DNA of 64,000 nucleotides, from positions 281,989 to 345,988 of the forward strand of contig NZ_FONS01000005.1 of assembly GCF_900112985.1 (NCBI RefSeq), in the 5' to 3' direction. Source of the stretch: Pedobacter antarcticus (GTDB lineage Bacteria; Bacteroidota; Bacteroidia; Sphingobacteriales; Sphingobacteriaceae). Under the pieces are notes generated by a model. It ran no database searches. It was given only the letters and a program-made list of their open reading frames with translations, and was not told the origin of the DNA. Positions 1-10,390 of the stretch are shown piece by piece. The position numbers and the translations under genes were made by a program. Each line of letters starts with the position of its first letter. The first letter of the stretch is position 1.

Positions 1-70
1 TTTTTTGGTGTTTTGTTGAAAAGATTACTGTCTTTTTAAGGACACTAAGTTAATGTTTTTATTATGTATT

Positions 71-1060
71 TTAATAAGCCCACTTCAGGTAAACCGAACC
101 CCAGGTGAAGCCACCGCCGAAAGCAGCGAGAACAATGTTGTCTCCTTTTTTCAACTGACTTTCCCATTCCCATAAACAAAGAGGAATAGTACCGTTGGTT
201 GTATTACCGTAACGCTCAATATTAATCATTACTTTTTCTGAACCCACGCCCATTCTGGCAGCAGTGGCATCAATAATTCTTTTGTTAGCCTGGTGAGGGA
301 CAAGCCATTTTACATCATCAGAAGTCAGATTATTTCTTTCCATGATTTCCGCAGCTACATCTGCCATATTGGTTACCGCAAATTTAAATACGGTTTTACC
401 TTCCTGGTAGACAAAATGCTCACGCTGATCGACAGTTTCATGGGAAGCCGGTTTAACCGAACCGCCAGCCTTCTGATGTAGGAACTGTTCTCCGGAACCA
501 TCAGTTTTTAATACAGCGTCCATTATACCATTACCTTCTGTATTAGGCTCCAGTAATACCGCACCACAGCCATCTCCAAAAATAATGCAGGTAGCACGGT
601 CGGTATAATCAACGATGGAAGACATTTTATCGCCGCCCACAACCAATACTTTCTGATGCTTGCCGGACTCAATGAACTGCGAACCCGTAGTTAATCCGAA
701 AATGAAACCCGAACAGGCAGCCTGAAGATCGAAACCCCATGCATTCACTGCACCAATTTTGTTGGCCAGGATGTTGGCTGTCGCCGGGAAAGGATGGTCG
801 GGTGTAGTTGTACAGAAAATAATAAGATCAATTTCTTCTGCGGTAATTCCTCTTTTTTTCAACAGGCCGTTTACAGCATGTACAGCCATATCAGAAGTGC
901 CTGCGCCTTCCTCTTTTAATATTCTTCGCTCTTTAATACCCGTTCGAGAAGTTATCCATTCATCTGTTGTGTCTACTATTGTTTCTAACTCTTGATTAGA
1001 AAGGACATATTCAGGAACGTAACCTTGAACCGCAGTAATTGCAGCGTGAATCTTATTCAT
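71..1060 (-). CDS. fabH: 3-oxoacyl-ACP synthase III (FabH)
   Basis: Beta-ketoacyl-ACP synthase III, the cytosolic condensing enzyme that starts type II fatty-acid synthesis by joining acyl-CoA to malonyl-ACP. The 329-residue length is normal. The catalytic triad is visible: Cys116 in AACSGF, His256 in VPHQANKR and Asn286 in RYGNTTNG. The N-terminus around [13 protein letters not shown] is typical of the family. It is the last gene of a minus-strand run behind plsX, with 13 bp between them. The plsX-fabH order and the upstream rpmF are widely conserved, which supports the assignment. No lesion is seen. Confidence 0.97.
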   Translation of the reverse strand: MNKIHAAITAVQGYVPEYVLSNQELETIVDTTDEWITSRTGIKERRILKEEGAGTSDMAVHAVNGLLKKRGITAEEIDLIIFCTTTPDHPFPATANILANKIGAVNAWGFDLQAACSGFIFGLTTGSQFIESGKHQKVLVVGGDKMSSIVDYTDRATCIIFGDGCGAVLLEPNTEGNGIMDAVLKTDGSGEQFLHQKAGGSVKPASHETVDQREHFVYQEGKTVFKFAVTNMADVAAEIMERNNLTSDDVKWLVPHQANKRIIDATAARMGVGSEKVMINIERYGNTTNGTIPLCLWEWESQLKKGDNIVLAAFGGGFTWGSVYLKWAY

Positions 1061-1073
1061 TTTTCGATTAATT

Positions 1074-2012
1074 TTATTTAAATGCGGCCTGTATTTTATC
1101 TACCAGACCTGTAGTTATCATGTCTCTCGCCTGGAATACCATATTTTTTACGGCAGTAGGGGTAGAGATACCATGACCAATAATTACAGGTGCATTTACA
1201 CCAAGAACAGGGCTTCCGCCATAATTCTCGTAGTTAAACCTGTCAAAGAACTCGTCTTTCAATCCTTTTTTGATGGTCATGATATAAAATGACTCTGCAA
1301 GCTTTAACATAATATTACCTGTAAACCCGTCACAGACAATTACATCGGCTTTTTGATTGAACAGATCACGTCCTTCAATGTTTCCAACAAAATTAAAGAG
1401 ATTGCATTCTTTCATTAATGGGAAAGTAGCCAGACTCAGCATATTTCCTTTTTCATCTTCTTCACCAATATTAATTAGTCCGACCTTCGGATTATCGATC
1501 TGCATTACATTTTCTGCGTACAGGCTGCCCAGTACACCGAATTGCAGTAAAGTATCCGGTTTACAGTCAGCATTGGCACCTACGTCAAGCATTAAGCCGC
1601 GACCGCCGTCCAGCTTAGGTACGATTGTGCAAAGGCAGGGCCTGATAATGCCGGGAACTGTCTTCACACTGAAGACAGCACCAACCATCATTGCACCAGA
1701 GTTTCCTGCACCGACAAAAGCGTCTAATTCGCCTTTTTTGAGCATGGAAAAACCGACAGCTATACTGGAATTTGGTTTTTGGGTAATGGCTTTGGTAGGA
1801 TGTTCACCCATTCCTACAACTTCATCAGTATGTATGAATTCAAAGTGATCGGGATTGAAACCCTGTTCAGCGATTAACGGCTTAATCTGCTGTGTATCGC
1901 CAATGAGAACGAGTCGTTCATTCGGCAATAAGAATTCATGAGCAGCTATTGCTCCCAAAACATTTGCTTTGGGAGCATAGTCTCCGCCCATTATATCGAG
2001 ACCTATTCTCAT
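1074..2012 (-). CDS. plsX: phosphate acyltransferase PlsX
   Basis: Phosphate:acyl-ACP acyltransferase, which makes acyl-phosphate for the PlsY step of phospholipid synthesis. The 312-residue protein begins [16 protein letters not shown], the usual PlsX start, and carries [12 protein letters not shown] and [15 protein letters not shown]. It lies between rpmF and fabH in the conserved ribosomal protein/lipid gene order. It is probably cotranscribed with both; the 100-bp gap to rpmF is the largest in this part of the cluster. Confidence 0.97.
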   Translation of the reverse strand: MRIGLDIMGGDYAPKANVLGAIAAHEFLLPNERLVLIGDTQQIKPLIAEQGFNPDHFEFIHTDEVVGMGEHPTKAITQKPNSSIAVGFSMLKKGELDAFVGAGNSGAMMVGAVFSVKTVPGIIRPCLCTIVPKLDGGRGLMLDVGANADCKPDTLLQFGVLGSLYAENVMQIDNPKVGLINIGEEDEKGNMLSLATFPLMKECNLFNFVGNIEGRDLFNQKADVIVCDGFTGNIMLKLAESFYIMTIKKGLKDEFFDRFNYENYGGSPVLGVNAPVIIGHGISTPTAVKNMVFQARDMITTGLVDKIQAAFK

Positions 2013-2112
2013 AGTAAAAAATCAGTTTGTGAGTAAAGCATTATTGCCTTTTTTTTCAAGCGCCTAAGATAAACCTATACCGGCTGAAAACACAAACAAT
2101 TTCTCAGGAAAA

Positions 2113-2304
2113 TTACCCTATTGAGGTGTTTTCAATAACTAGTTTACCGTTGTAGTATAAATTACCGTCAACGTTGTATGCGTGGTGTGGAACATGGATT
2201 GCACCGGTTGTCTGACAAGTAGCTAAAGAAGGAGCTACCGCTTTATAGTGTGTTCTTCTTTTATCTCTTCTGCTTTTAGAGATCTTGCGTTTTGGATGTG
2301 CCAT
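2113..2304 (-). CDS. rpmF: 50S ribosomal protein L32
   Basis: A 63-residue basic ribosomal protein of the large subunit, recognisable from its start [17 protein letters not shown] and the later [11 protein letters not shown]. Only one cysteine is present, so this is the form without the zinc-binding cysteine pairs. It is 18 bp downstream of the DUF177 gene, the usual partner of rpmF. Confidence 0.96.
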   Translation of the reverse strand: MAHPKRKISKSRRDKRRTHYKAVAPSLATCQTTGAIHVPHHAYNVDGNLYYNGKLVIENTSIG

Positions 2305-2322
2305 TGCTGATTTATTTAAGTA

Positions 2323-2874
2323 TTATTTTAATTTTTTTAATGCTTCCCATCTCGGGTCCGCATCGTTATCTGTTTCTTCCTGCTGAGCGGGGTTAGCTAA
2401 ACTTTCCAGTCTTGCTATCATTTCCTGGTCACACGTGGCACCAGCCTGCTCGCACAATTTAATATAAGGCACTGATACATTGATAAACTCATAGAGTATC
2501 TCAGCGATATCAAGGCTGCTTTCTTTTTTATTCAGGACGATGATCTCCAGATCATCACTTTCCAGCTCATCTTCAGCGAATTTGACTATTTGTCTTTCCC
2601 TTACATCAACAGGGTAATCAAATTCAGCTAAACACTTGTCACAATCTAATTTTATTGTTCCCCTTACGCGGATTTTTAAAATTAGCATGGTTTCCTGCTT
2701 ATCCAGTTCTACATCTACTTTAAGATCCCCGCTTTTAACGAGCGAGTATTCAAAAGCATCAAAAAAGCTGTTATCAATCTCAAAATCAAATTGATGTGTG
2801 CCAATTTTTAAGCCTGTAAACGGAATTGAAAATTGCTTTAAAGGTTTCAATTGTAACAAAATTTTAGCCCGCAA
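2323..2874 (-). CDS. YceD/DUF177 family protein
   Basis: A 183-residue member of the YceD/DUF177 family. Homologues sit next to rpmF in many bacteria and have been linked to 23S rRNA maturation in plants and bacteria. The family cysteines appear in LDCDKCLAEF (about residues 105-114) and again in CEQAGATCDQ. The C-terminus is acidic and ends DPRWEALKKLK, as is usual. Molecular function in this organism is inferred only from family and position. Confidence 0.9.
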   Translation of the reverse strand: MRAKILLQLKPLKQFSIPFTGLKIGTHQFDFEIDNSFFDAFEYSLVKSGDLKVDVELDKQETMLILKIRVRGTIKLDCDKCLAEFDYPVDVRERQIVKFAEDELESDDLEIIVLNKKESSLDIAEILYEFINVSVPYIKLCEQAGATCDQEMIARLESLANPAQQEETDNDADPRWEALKKLK

Positions 2875-2969
2875 ATGTATGAATTATTTTGACATTTATA
2901 AAATGTTTTGCAAATATTATTGCCCGGCCAACTTGATTAAGATTTATCAGGTCAATCGTTTAGCGCTAA

Positions 2970-4049
2970 CTAATTCGCATCATCCTTCACGTCGGAAGCT
3001 GTTTCAATGACTTTACCGCCGGTTCTAAGCTGATTACTCAGTAACGCTTCCTGTTCTCTGCGTTTTCTCACGATATCTACTGCTGCAAAAATAGCTTCTA
3101 CGAAAGAAGAAGGATCTGCAAGGTTCTTACCAGCAATGTCGTAGCCTGTGCCATGGTCAGGAGAAGTCCTTACAAACTTCATACCTGCTGTATAATTCAC
3201 GCCGTGGCCAAACGAAATGGTCTTAAAAGGAATAAGTCCCTGATCGTGATACATAGCCAGCACAGCATCAAATTTCTTGTACGTACCACTACCGAAGAAT
3301 CCATCTGCAGGATAAGGACCAAAACAGATTACGCCACTATCAAAAGCAGTCTGTATAGCCGGCATAATAGTTTCCTGCTCCTCTTTACCCAGTAAACCAT
3401 TATCTCCTGCATGAGGATTCAATCCCAGGACAGCAATTTTAGGCTTCTCGATCCAGAAATCCTTCTTCAGACTCTGGTTAATTAAAAGCAGCTTCTGTAC
3501 AATAGCCTCTTTAGTAATTTTTTCAGGAATCTGTGCGACCGGGATATGACCGGTGACTACACCCACCCGAATTTCTTCACTAACAAGGAACATGAGTACG
3601 TCTTTAGCGCCGCAACGCTCCTGAAGATATTCCGTATGTCCGGCAAATTGAAAATTCTCAGACTGAATATTATGTTTATTGATCGGTGCAGTAACCAGTG
3701 CATCGATAGCACCACTTACCAGATCTTCTGTCGCTTTTTCCAAAGAAAGCAGGGCATATTTACCGCCTGTTTCAGTAGAAGCGCCCAGCTCAATCTTCAC
3801 ATCTTCTTCCCAGCAGTTAATCATATTTGCTTTTTTGGGATTGGCCGATGCAGCGTCAGTGATTACCTGGAAATTAAAATCTCCCAGGCCCAGCGCTTTC
3901 CTGTGATAGGAAGCCACTTTGGTATGCCCGTAAACGATCACTGTACAGAAGTCTAAAACGCTCTGATGCGCTAAAGTCTTCAAAATGACCTCCAGACCTA
4001 TACCATTTACATCACCGATACTAATACCTATTTTAATCTTATTGCTCAT
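2970..4049 (-). CDS. pdxA: 4-hydroxythreonine-4-phosphate dehydrogenase PdxA
   Basis: NAD-dependent oxidation of 4-phosphohydroxythreonine in the DXP-dependent pyridoxal phosphate pathway. The frame is open further upstream (to 4130), but the family starts at MSNKIKIGISIGDVNGIG, so I chose 4049, giving 359 residues. Key motifs: TAPINKHNI, the metal His in FAGHTEYL, LNPHAGDNG, and MYHDQGLIPFKT followed by RTSPDHGTGYDIAG. It heads the minus-strand cluster; 95 bp separate it from the DUF177 gene, so the downstream genes may also have their own promoter. Confidence 0.95.
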   Translation of the reverse strand: MSNKIKIGISIGDVNGIGLEVILKTLAHQSVLDFCTVIVYGHTKVASYHRKALGLGDFNFQVITDAASANPKKANMINCWEEDVKIELGASTETGGKYALLSLEKATEDLVSGAIDALVTAPINKHNIQSENFQFAGHTEYLQERCGAKDVLMFLVSEEIRVGVVTGHIPVAQIPEKITKEAIVQKLLLINQSLKKDFWIEKPKIAVLGLNPHAGDNGLLGKEEQETIMPAIQTAFDSGVICFGPYPADGFFGSGTYKKFDAVLAMYHDQGLIPFKTISFGHGVNYTAGMKFVRTSPDHGTGYDIAGKNLADPSSFVEAIFAAVDIVRKRREQEALLSNQLRTGGKVIETASDVKDDAN

Positions 4050-4199
4050 GCTCAAATCGAAATTTGTCCGCAAAATACGGAAAAAATTACAGGATCGGTG
4101 GTTTTTGCAAAGCGTGGAGATTTTAAACATTCCAGGAAATGTTATTGATCCGGAGTCTAGAGGTTATAATAGGTTAACATCAGGTTTACAATGGGCCTG

Positions 4200-4207
4200 T
4201 AGTTTTG
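4200..4207 (+). promoter_or_regulatory. possible -7 promoter element of the SusC operon
   Basis: TAGTTTTG fits the Bacteroidota -7 consensus TAnnTTTG and lies 63 bp before the chosen start codon of the SusC gene. I do not see a convincing TTTG about 19-21 bp upstream, so the call rests on the -7 element alone. Confidence 0.35.
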
Positions 4208-4270
4208 CGGAATATTTATGATTGAGGTGTGCTAAAACTATTTAGTGCAAATATTTTAAAGAACGCGAAA

Positions 4271-7200
4271 ATGAAAAAACCTTTACTCTTTAAACAGAGA
4301 AATGTAATGTATGCCGTTGCAGCATGCTTATTGGTAAGCTCGGTATCCGTGCCTGCCATGGCAGCTGAGAATCCGCCGGGGCTTTCCTATTTAATAACAA
4401 AGCAGGGATCCGGAACAGTCAGTGGAAAGGTCGTTGATGAGAAAGGCGAACCACTGCCCGGGGCAAGTGTGCACATTAAACAATTAAACAAGGCGGTGCA
4501 AAGCAGTCCCGACGGTTCCTTTAGTATTACTGTACCAGCAGGGACGTACGATATTGTCGTTAGTTTTATTTCCTATGCGACGGTGAATTACGAGCGAACT
4601 GTGGTCAGGGAAGGCGAAACAACACCATTGAATGTGGTATTAAAAGGCGAGGCTGGATCGCTGAATGAAGTACTGGTTGTAGGTTATGGAACGCAGAAGC
4701 GGGAAAATTCAACTGGTGCGGTAGATCAGATCACGGCGAAGAATATAGAGAACAGGCCAATTACTAACCTCACCCAGGGTCTGCAGGGTTTGCTTCCCAA
4801 TCTTAATCTTAAGATGATGGATGGTAAACCTACTCAATCTCCAAGTTATAATATCCGGGGTACAACTTCAATCGGCCAGGGTGGTAGCGCACTCGTCCTT
4901 ATAGATGGTTTCGAAGGTGATCCAAGTTTACTTAACCCCAATGACGTCGAAAGTGTCTCAATCCTGAAAGATGCGGCCTCTGCTGCAATTTACGGGGCGC
5001 GAGGAGTTTTCGGTGTAGTATTAATTACAACCAAGAAAGCAGTTAAAGGACGTACCAACATTAGTTACTCTTCCAATTACGCTATCAAAAGCCCTTTACA
5101 GGTTCCTGACTATGTAACGGACGGTTATACCTGGTCGAAAATGTTTGCCGAAGCTTTTATAAACGGAGATGGAGCTTTTCCTCAGAATGCCAATAAGACG
5201 CAGAAGTTTTCACAAGCATATCTGGACGAATTTAAGAGAAGATCAGAATCCGGACAGCCTTATAACCAGGTGGAAGTAGACCCGATTACTGGTGAGTATA
5301 CTTATTATGGCAGTACTGACTACTATGCAGAATTGTATAAAAAGAATACGGCATCGCTTGAGAATAACTTATCGGTAAGCGGTGGCAGCGATAAGGCTTC
5401 ATTTCTGGTTTCCGGTCGTATGTTAAAGCAGGAAGGGTTATTTAAGTATAACAGCGATGATTATGATATGAAAAATATTCGTGCCCGCGGATCTGTTCAG
5501 GTATTTCCCTGGTTGAGTATAGAAAACAACGCAGATTATTCCATCATGAAGTATCATAATCCGATCAACGTCGGTGAAGGCGGAGGAATCTGGCGAAACA
5601 TCGCTGACGAGGGTAAACCTACAGTTCCTTTATTTAATCCCGACGGTACACTAACGTTTGCCTCTGCTTATACTATCGGAGATTTCATATACGGGAAGAA
5701 CGGAATTGATACGAAACGGGAGGTGTTTAGAAATATTACCAGCTTGAGGAGTAATTTCTTCAATAATAAATTCCGTGTCAATGCAGATTTTACTTTCCGT
5801 AATACGAATAACGATAAAGAGCAAAAAAGAGTTCAGGTTCCTTATAGCAGCACACGTGGTTTAACCTCTTTTGTTGGAACAGCGACAAATGATTTGCTTT
5901 TCGATATGCAGGAAACCAAGTATCTGGCTACCAATATTTATGCGGAGTATGAAAACAGGTTTGGTGCAGACCATTACCTGAAGGCAATGGCAGGTTATAA
6001 TTATGAAGAGTCTACTTATAACCGTGTATCGGTACAAAGAAATGGACTTATTTTTGAAGATGCAACGGATTTAAACCTTGCACTTGGACAATCTATCACC
6101 ACTGGCGGCGGCTATGAGCAATGGGCAATTTTGGGTGGATTTTCAAGATTGAACTATTCCTTCAAAGATCGTTACCTGATAGAGGTAAATGCCAGGTATG
6201 ACGGGTCTTCGAAATTCCCATCTAATCAGCGTTACGGATTTTTTCCATCGGTTTCAGGGGGTTGGAGAATCAATAAAGAGCCTTTCTGGAATGTATCGGA
6301 CCAGCTTGTATCTGATTTAAAGTTGAGAGCATCCTACGGTTCGCTGGGTAATGGTAACATTGCATCCTATGCCTTTCAGGAAACTTTCAATATCAAACAA
6401 TCTGATATGATCTTAAATGGTACAAGACCACAGACTACGCAGTCACCTGCAGTGTTGCCTAACGGACTAACCTGGGAGACCTCTACAACCAGCAATTTCG
6501 GACTTGATCTGACCATGCTCGGCGGACGGTTAACATTTACAGGCGATATGTATACCCGTAAAACCAAAGATATGTTTACGGTTGGTTTAACTCCTCCGGC
6601 AGTTTTCGGTGCAGATGTTCCAAAGGGTAATTATGCGAACCTGACCACTAAAGGCTGGGAACTTTCTCTTGGATGGAACGACAGGATCGGAAATGGTGAT
6701 AAACCTTTCAGTTATAACGTAAGATTAACTTTATCTGATAACAAGAGTAAGATTGACAAGTACAATAATCCTGACAAATTGTTAAGTGATTATTATGAAG
6801 GTCAAACGCTGGGTGAGATCTGGGGTTATGAAACGGAAGGCTTTTTTATTGATGAGGCCGATATCGCTTCACATGCCAAGCAAGATCCGCAGATGAGAGC
6901 TTCGCCAACCGGAAAATGGTTTCCTGGAGATATTAAACTCAAAGACCTCAATGGTGACGGTTTTATCAATGTTGGCGAAAACAAAGTTGGTAATTCCGGT
7001 GACAGAAAAATAATTGGAAATTCCGCTCCGAGATATATGTACGGGATCAATCTTGGGGCTAACTACCACAATTTCTCTTTTTCCGTTTTCTTTCAGGGTA
7101 TAGCTAAGCAGCAATGGTATCCAAGTACAGAGACTGAAATGTTCTGGGGACAGTACAACAGGCCATATAACAACATCCCGACATTCCATGTAGGTAATAT

Positions 7201-7579
7201 GTGGACACCTGAAAATACCGATGCTTATTTTCCAAGAACTATGTCCAGGGCTGCATCAAGCAATACAAACCGGACACTTGGAGTAGCGCAGACACGTTAC
7301 CTGCAGAATGTAGCTTATCTGCGTATGAAGAATATTCAGGTTGGGTATACCTTACCTGGGAAATGGATAAACAAAATTGGCGTCCGTTCTGCCAAAGTTT
7401 TTCTTTCAGGAGAAAACCTGTTCACTTACTCACCAATGTATAAAGTCGTAAAAAATACCATTGACGTGGAGAATGCTGTTCCTTCAGACCAGGATCTTAA
7501 TAAAGACAGCAAAAACGGCGACGGGTACAATTATCCCCTAATGAAAGCAGTTTCATTCGGTTTGAATATTGGAATTTAA
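4271..7579 (+). CDS. SusC-family TonB-dependent outer-membrane transporter
   Basis: A TonB-linked outer-membrane transporter of the SusC/RagA family, forming the barrel of a SusCD uptake complex. I chose the ATG at 4271 (1102 residues) because it begins a clear signal peptide, MKKPLLFKQRNV followed by a hydrophobic stretch ending AMAAE; the upstream extension to 4229 is less likely. In order it has a carboxypeptidase-regulatory-like domain (GTVSGKVVDEKGEPLPGASV), the family signature LNEVLVVGYGTQKREN, a plug with LKDAASAAIYGARG, and a long beta-barrel. The calcium-loop-like DLNGDGFINVGEN is typical. There is no N-terminal STN signalling domain, so an anti-sigma partner is not expected. The SusD gene follows closely. 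Confidence 0.96.
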   Translation: MKKPLLFKQRNVMYAVAACLLVSSVSVPAMAAENPPGLSYLITKQGSGTVSGKVVDEKGEPLPGASVHIKQLNKAVQSSPDGSFSITVPAGTYDIVVSFISYATVNYERTVVREGETTPLNVVLKGEAGSLNEVLVVGYGTQKRENSTGAVDQITAKNIENRPITNLTQGLQGLLPNLNLKMMDGKPTQSPSYNIRGTTSIGQGGSALVLIDGFEGDPSLLNPNDVESVSILKDAASAAIYGARGVFGVVLITTKKAVKGRTNISYSSNYAIKSPLQVPDYVTDGYTWSKMFAEAFINGDGAFPQNANKTQKFSQAYLDEFKRRSESGQPYNQVEVDPITGEYTYYGSTDYYAELYKKNTASLENNLSVSGGSDKASFLVSGRMLKQEGLFKYNSDDYDMKNIRARGSVQVFPWLSIENNADYSIMKYHNPINVGEGGGIWRNIADEGKPTVPLFNPDGTLTFASAYTIGDFIYGKNGIDTKREVFRNITSLRSNFFNNKFRVNADFTFRNTNNDKEQKRVQVPYSSTRGLTSFVGTATNDLLFDMQETKYLATNIYAEYENRFGADHYLKAMAGYNYEESTYNRVSVQRNGLIFEDATDLNLALGQSITTGGGYEQWAILGGFSRLNYSFKDRYLIEVNARYDGSSKFPSNQRYGFFPSVSGGWRINKEPFWNVSDQLVSDLKLRASYGSLGNGNIASYAFQETFNIKQSDMILNGTRPQTTQSPAVLPNGLTWETSTTSNFGLDLTMLGGRLTFTGDMYTRKTKDMFTVGLTPPAVFGADVPKGNYANLTTKGWELSLGWNDRIGNGDKPFSYNVRLTLSDNKSKIDKYNNPDKLLSDYYEGQTLGEIWGYETEGFFIDEADIASHAKQDPQMRASPTGKWFPGDIKLKDLNGDGFINVGENKVGNSGDRKIIGNSAPRYMYGINLGANYHNFSFSVFFQGIAKQQWYPSTETEMFWGQYNRPYNNIPTFHVGNMWTPENTDAYFPRTMSRAASSNTNRTLGVAQTRYLQNVAYLRMKNIQVGYTLPGKWINKIGVRSAKVFLSGENLFTYSPMYKVVKNTIDVENAVPSDQDLNKDSKNGDGYNYPLMKAVSFGLNIGI

Positions 7580-7604
7580 GAAAATACTAAAGACAAAGAT
7601 TAAG

Positions 7605-9383
7605 ATGAAAAGATATTATATATGGTTCCTATTAGGATGCATGAGTTTTACAGCATGTAAAAAGCTAGATCAGCAACCTGAATCAACCGCTACCAAAAAT
7701 GCCGTTTTCGGTACGGAAAATGGGCTTAAATTATATACCAATTCCTTTTATAACATGGAATTTCTACCCAAAAGGTCTACTACCGGTGATGCTATGTCAG
7801 ATTACCTGGCAGTCAGATCGGTTCAGGATTTTATCCGTCCCGGTGGATTCGGTGCAAATAATAGCGATGGCTGGAAATGGACAGATTTAAGAAACATCAA
7901 TTACTTTATTGAAAATTGTAATGATCCCGCTGTCCCTGCGGCCGTCCGTAATAACTATATCGGTATTGCACGCTATTTCCGCGCCTATTTTTATATGGAA
8001 AAAGTGAAGCGATTTGGAGATGTACCCTGGATTGGCAAAGCAATGGATATAGACGATCCGTCATTAAATGCAGGTCGCGACAAGAGGGAACTGGTTATGG
8101 ATTCTGTGCTTGCAGATATCAATTTTGCCTGCGAAAATATCCTGGCCACTAATGATCCCAGCAGGACGATGGTGACCAAGTGGGTAGCAAATGCCTATAA
8201 GTCCAGGTTGTGTTTATTCGAAGGAACTTATAGAAAGTATCACACGGAGCTAAACTTAACAGGCACTGCAAATAAGTGGCTCGAAGAGGCAGCATCCGCA
8301 GCAGATAATGTTATTAAAAACGGAGGTTACTCTTTAAATACAGCGGGCGGACCAGATGCGTCCTACCGTCAGGTATTTACCAGTAACACACCCGTTGCCG
8401 GTGAAGTATTACAGGCGGCAGTGTCAGATCTAAATTTGGGTATTCTGCATGATGCTAACTGGTGGTGGACTAGTGGTACTTATGGTGCTAAAGCAAGTTT
8501 CACCCGTACATTTATAAATACCTATCTTAAACTTGATGGTACTCCTTTCACAAATGACCCGGCCTACCGTACCATGGTATTTAAAGACGAAGTGAAACAC
8601 CGCGATTTGCGTTTGAAACAAACGATACGCCTTGGTGACTATAAGCGGATCAGCAGTGGTAAGCAGGTTCCTGCACCTCCATTATTTTCTTATACGTTTA
8701 CGGGCTATCAGCCAATCAAATGGACGCTGGATGATATTAATTTTGATGCCGGATCTTTAAATACAAATGCAATAGCATTGTTTCGCTATGCGGAAGTGCT
8801 GCTTAACTATGCCGAAGCAAAAGCTGAGCTAGGTACGCTGACCAATGCTGACTGGGCATTGACGGTCGGTGCATTAAGATCAAGAGCCGGAATTACTGGA
8901 GGACTTTCCGCGAAGCCAATGGTTCCAGACCCTTATTTAATGACAAATTACTTTCCCGGAATAGCAGATGCCTCTATACTTGAAATCAGAAGAGAAAGAG
9001 GAATAGAATTAAGTCTGGAAGGATTCCGTTTTCCAGATATTCTAAGGTGGAAAAGAGGCGCTTTAATGGAGCAGGAGTGGAATGGCTTCTATGTGCCCGA
9101 ACTTAATACACCGATGGACTTGAATGAAGATGGTATTCTGGACGTTGCGTTCTATCAGGGTACACGTCCTAATCCTGCAGTTGCCGGTGTGACTTATGTG
9201 GACGTTTCCGCAACAAACGGTAATGCAATCAATTCCCAACTGTTAAAAAACGGGCGGTCCGGTGAATTGACCTGGATGAATGAAATACCTAGAAAATGGG
9301 ATGAGCGGAACTATTATTATCCTATTCCTCTGAATGATTTACAGCGTAACCCTAACCTGAAACAAAATCCGGGCTGGCAATAA
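7605..9383 (+). CDS. SusD/RagB-family surface lipoprotein
   Basis: The substrate-capturing lipoprotein that caps the SusC barrel. The start at 7605 gives MKRYYIWFLLGCMSFTACKK, a lipoprotein signal with the lipobox Cys at residue 18; the frame is open back to 7569 but that extension would bury the signal. The protein (592 residues) has the usual SusD helical features: FENCNDPAV-type N-terminal helices, ALFRYAEVLLNYAEAKAELG, EIRRERGIELSLEGFRFPDILRWKRG and a C-terminus ending LKQNPGWQ. It is 25 bp after the SusC gene and certainly cotranscribed. Substrate cannot be read from the sequence. Confidence 0.95.
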   Translation: MKRYYIWFLLGCMSFTACKKLDQQPESTATKNAVFGTENGLKLYTNSFYNMEFLPKRSTTGDAMSDYLAVRSVQDFIRPGGFGANNSDGWKWTDLRNINYFIENCNDPAVPAAVRNNYIGIARYFRAYFYMEKVKRFGDVPWIGKAMDIDDPSLNAGRDKRELVMDSVLADINFACENILATNDPSRTMVTKWVANAYKSRLCLFEGTYRKYHTELNLTGTANKWLEEAASAADNVIKNGGYSLNTAGGPDASYRQVFTSNTPVAGEVLQAAVSDLNLGILHDANWWWTSGTYGAKASFTRTFINTYLKLDGTPFTNDPAYRTMVFKDEVKHRDLRLKQTIRLGDYKRISSGKQVPAPPLFSYTFTGYQPIKWTLDDINFDAGSLNTNAIALFRYAEVLLNYAEAKAELGTLTNADWALTVGALRSRAGITGGLSAKPMVPDPYLMTNYFPGIADASILEIRRERGIELSLEGFRFPDILRWKRGALMEQEWNGFYVPELNTPMDLNEDGILDVAFYQGTRPNPAVAGVTYVDVSATNGNAINSQLLKNGRSGELTWMNEIPRKWDERNYYYPIPLNDLQRNPNLKQNPGWQ

Positions 9384-9389
9384 ACCGAT

Positions 9390-10247
9390 ATGAAAATGAG
9401 AAATAATTTCTATAAAAAAACGGTGCTCGCTGCAGCACTACTGCTTAGTACAAACTTTGCACTAAAAGCGCAGAACCTTACAATTGGGTCTTTTAACATC
9501 CGCTTTGATAATCCCGCAGACAGTGGAAATCTCTGGAAGGACAGGGCACCTGTTGTGTCTGATCTGATCCGTTTTCATGATTTCGATGTGCTGGGTGTTC
9601 AGGAGGCACTTAAAAACCAGGTTGCAGACCTATCTGCCGCTTTACCGGAATATGAACGTTATGGTAAGGGGCGTGATGACGGAAAAGATGGCGGGGAACA
9701 CTCTGCCATCTATTTTAAGAAGGACCGGTTCAAGCTGATTAAAAGTGGGGACTTCTGGTTGTCGGAAACTCCAGATAAACCAGGTAAAGGCTGGGATGTG
9801 ACCTGTTGTAACCGGATCTGCTCGTGGGTCTTTCTGGAGGATAAACAGAGCAAGAAAAAGTTTTATGCTTTTAATGTTCATTTTGATCATCAGGCGGTAA
9901 TTGCAAGACAGGAAAGCAGCAAGTTAATGTTACAGAAGATTAAGGAAATTGCAGGCGATATGCCAGCTATACTTACTGGCGACTTTAACGGAAGCCGTGA
10001 TACTGAATGGTATAAAGCATTGGCGACTTCCGGGGTGATCAGTGACGTTTATGAACACGTTAGTCATCCCTATGCCAATAATTCATCCGCGAATGGTTTT
10101 AAAACTCCGAAAGGTAATGCGGTAATTGATCATATTTTTTCTACCCGGCATTTTACCGCTAAAAAATGGGGGATTTTAACAGATACCTATTTTGGTAAAT
10201 TCCCTTCAGATCACTTCCCTATTTTGGCAGAGGTTGTTTTAAAATAG
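9390..10247 (+). CDS. secreted endonuclease/exonuclease/phosphatase (EEP) family protein
   Basis: A 285-residue exported member of the Mg-dependent EEP superfamily (DNase I-like fold), with a signal peptide ending about ALKAQ. Catalytic motifs occur in order: SFNIRFD, GVQEAL, NVHFDHQ, TGDFNGS, AVIDHIFS and SDHFPIL. Such proteins cleave phosphodiesters or remove phosphates from lipids, inositides or nucleic acids. Its start is 6 bp after the SusD stop codon, so it belongs to the SusCD operon. This suggests that the imported substrate carries a phosphate ester; this is inference. The operon has no glycoside hydrolase. Confidence 0.9.
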   Translation: MKMRNNFYKKTVLAAALLLSTNFALKAQNLTIGSFNIRFDNPADSGNLWKDRAPVVSDLIRFHDFDVLGVQEALKNQVADLSAALPEYERYGKGRDDGKDGGEHSAIYFKKDRFKLIKSGDFWLSETPDKPGKGWDVTCCNRICSWVFLEDKQSKKKFYAFNVHFDHQAVIARQESSKLMLQKIKEIAGDMPAILTGDFNGSRDTEWYKALATSGVISDVYEHVSHPYANNSSANGFKTPKGNAVIDHIFSTRHFTAKKWGILTDTYFGKFPSDHFPILAEVVLK

Positions 10248-10276
10248 CAAATTCTGCAATAATAAGCCTGTAATTA

Positions 10277-10330
10277 CCCCTCCGTATAAAGGATTTTCTG
10301 TTGTAAATCCTTTATACGGAGGGGTTTTTT
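10277..10330 (+). terminator. strong intrinsic terminator of the SusCD operon
   Basis: A perfect 20-bp inverted repeat (10277-10296 with 10305-10324, loop of 8 nt) is followed by six T residues. It lies 30 bp after the EEP stop codon. Confidence 0.93.
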
Positions 10331-10390
10331 CGTCCTACAGAGGTTAAATTCTCACCACGCATACGCCACCACTTATTAGAAGAGCAATCT

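Noticed and set aside
4229..4270. Upstream start of the SusC gene
   Set aside because: The extra 14 residues precede a good signal peptide; the ATG at 4271 is preferred.
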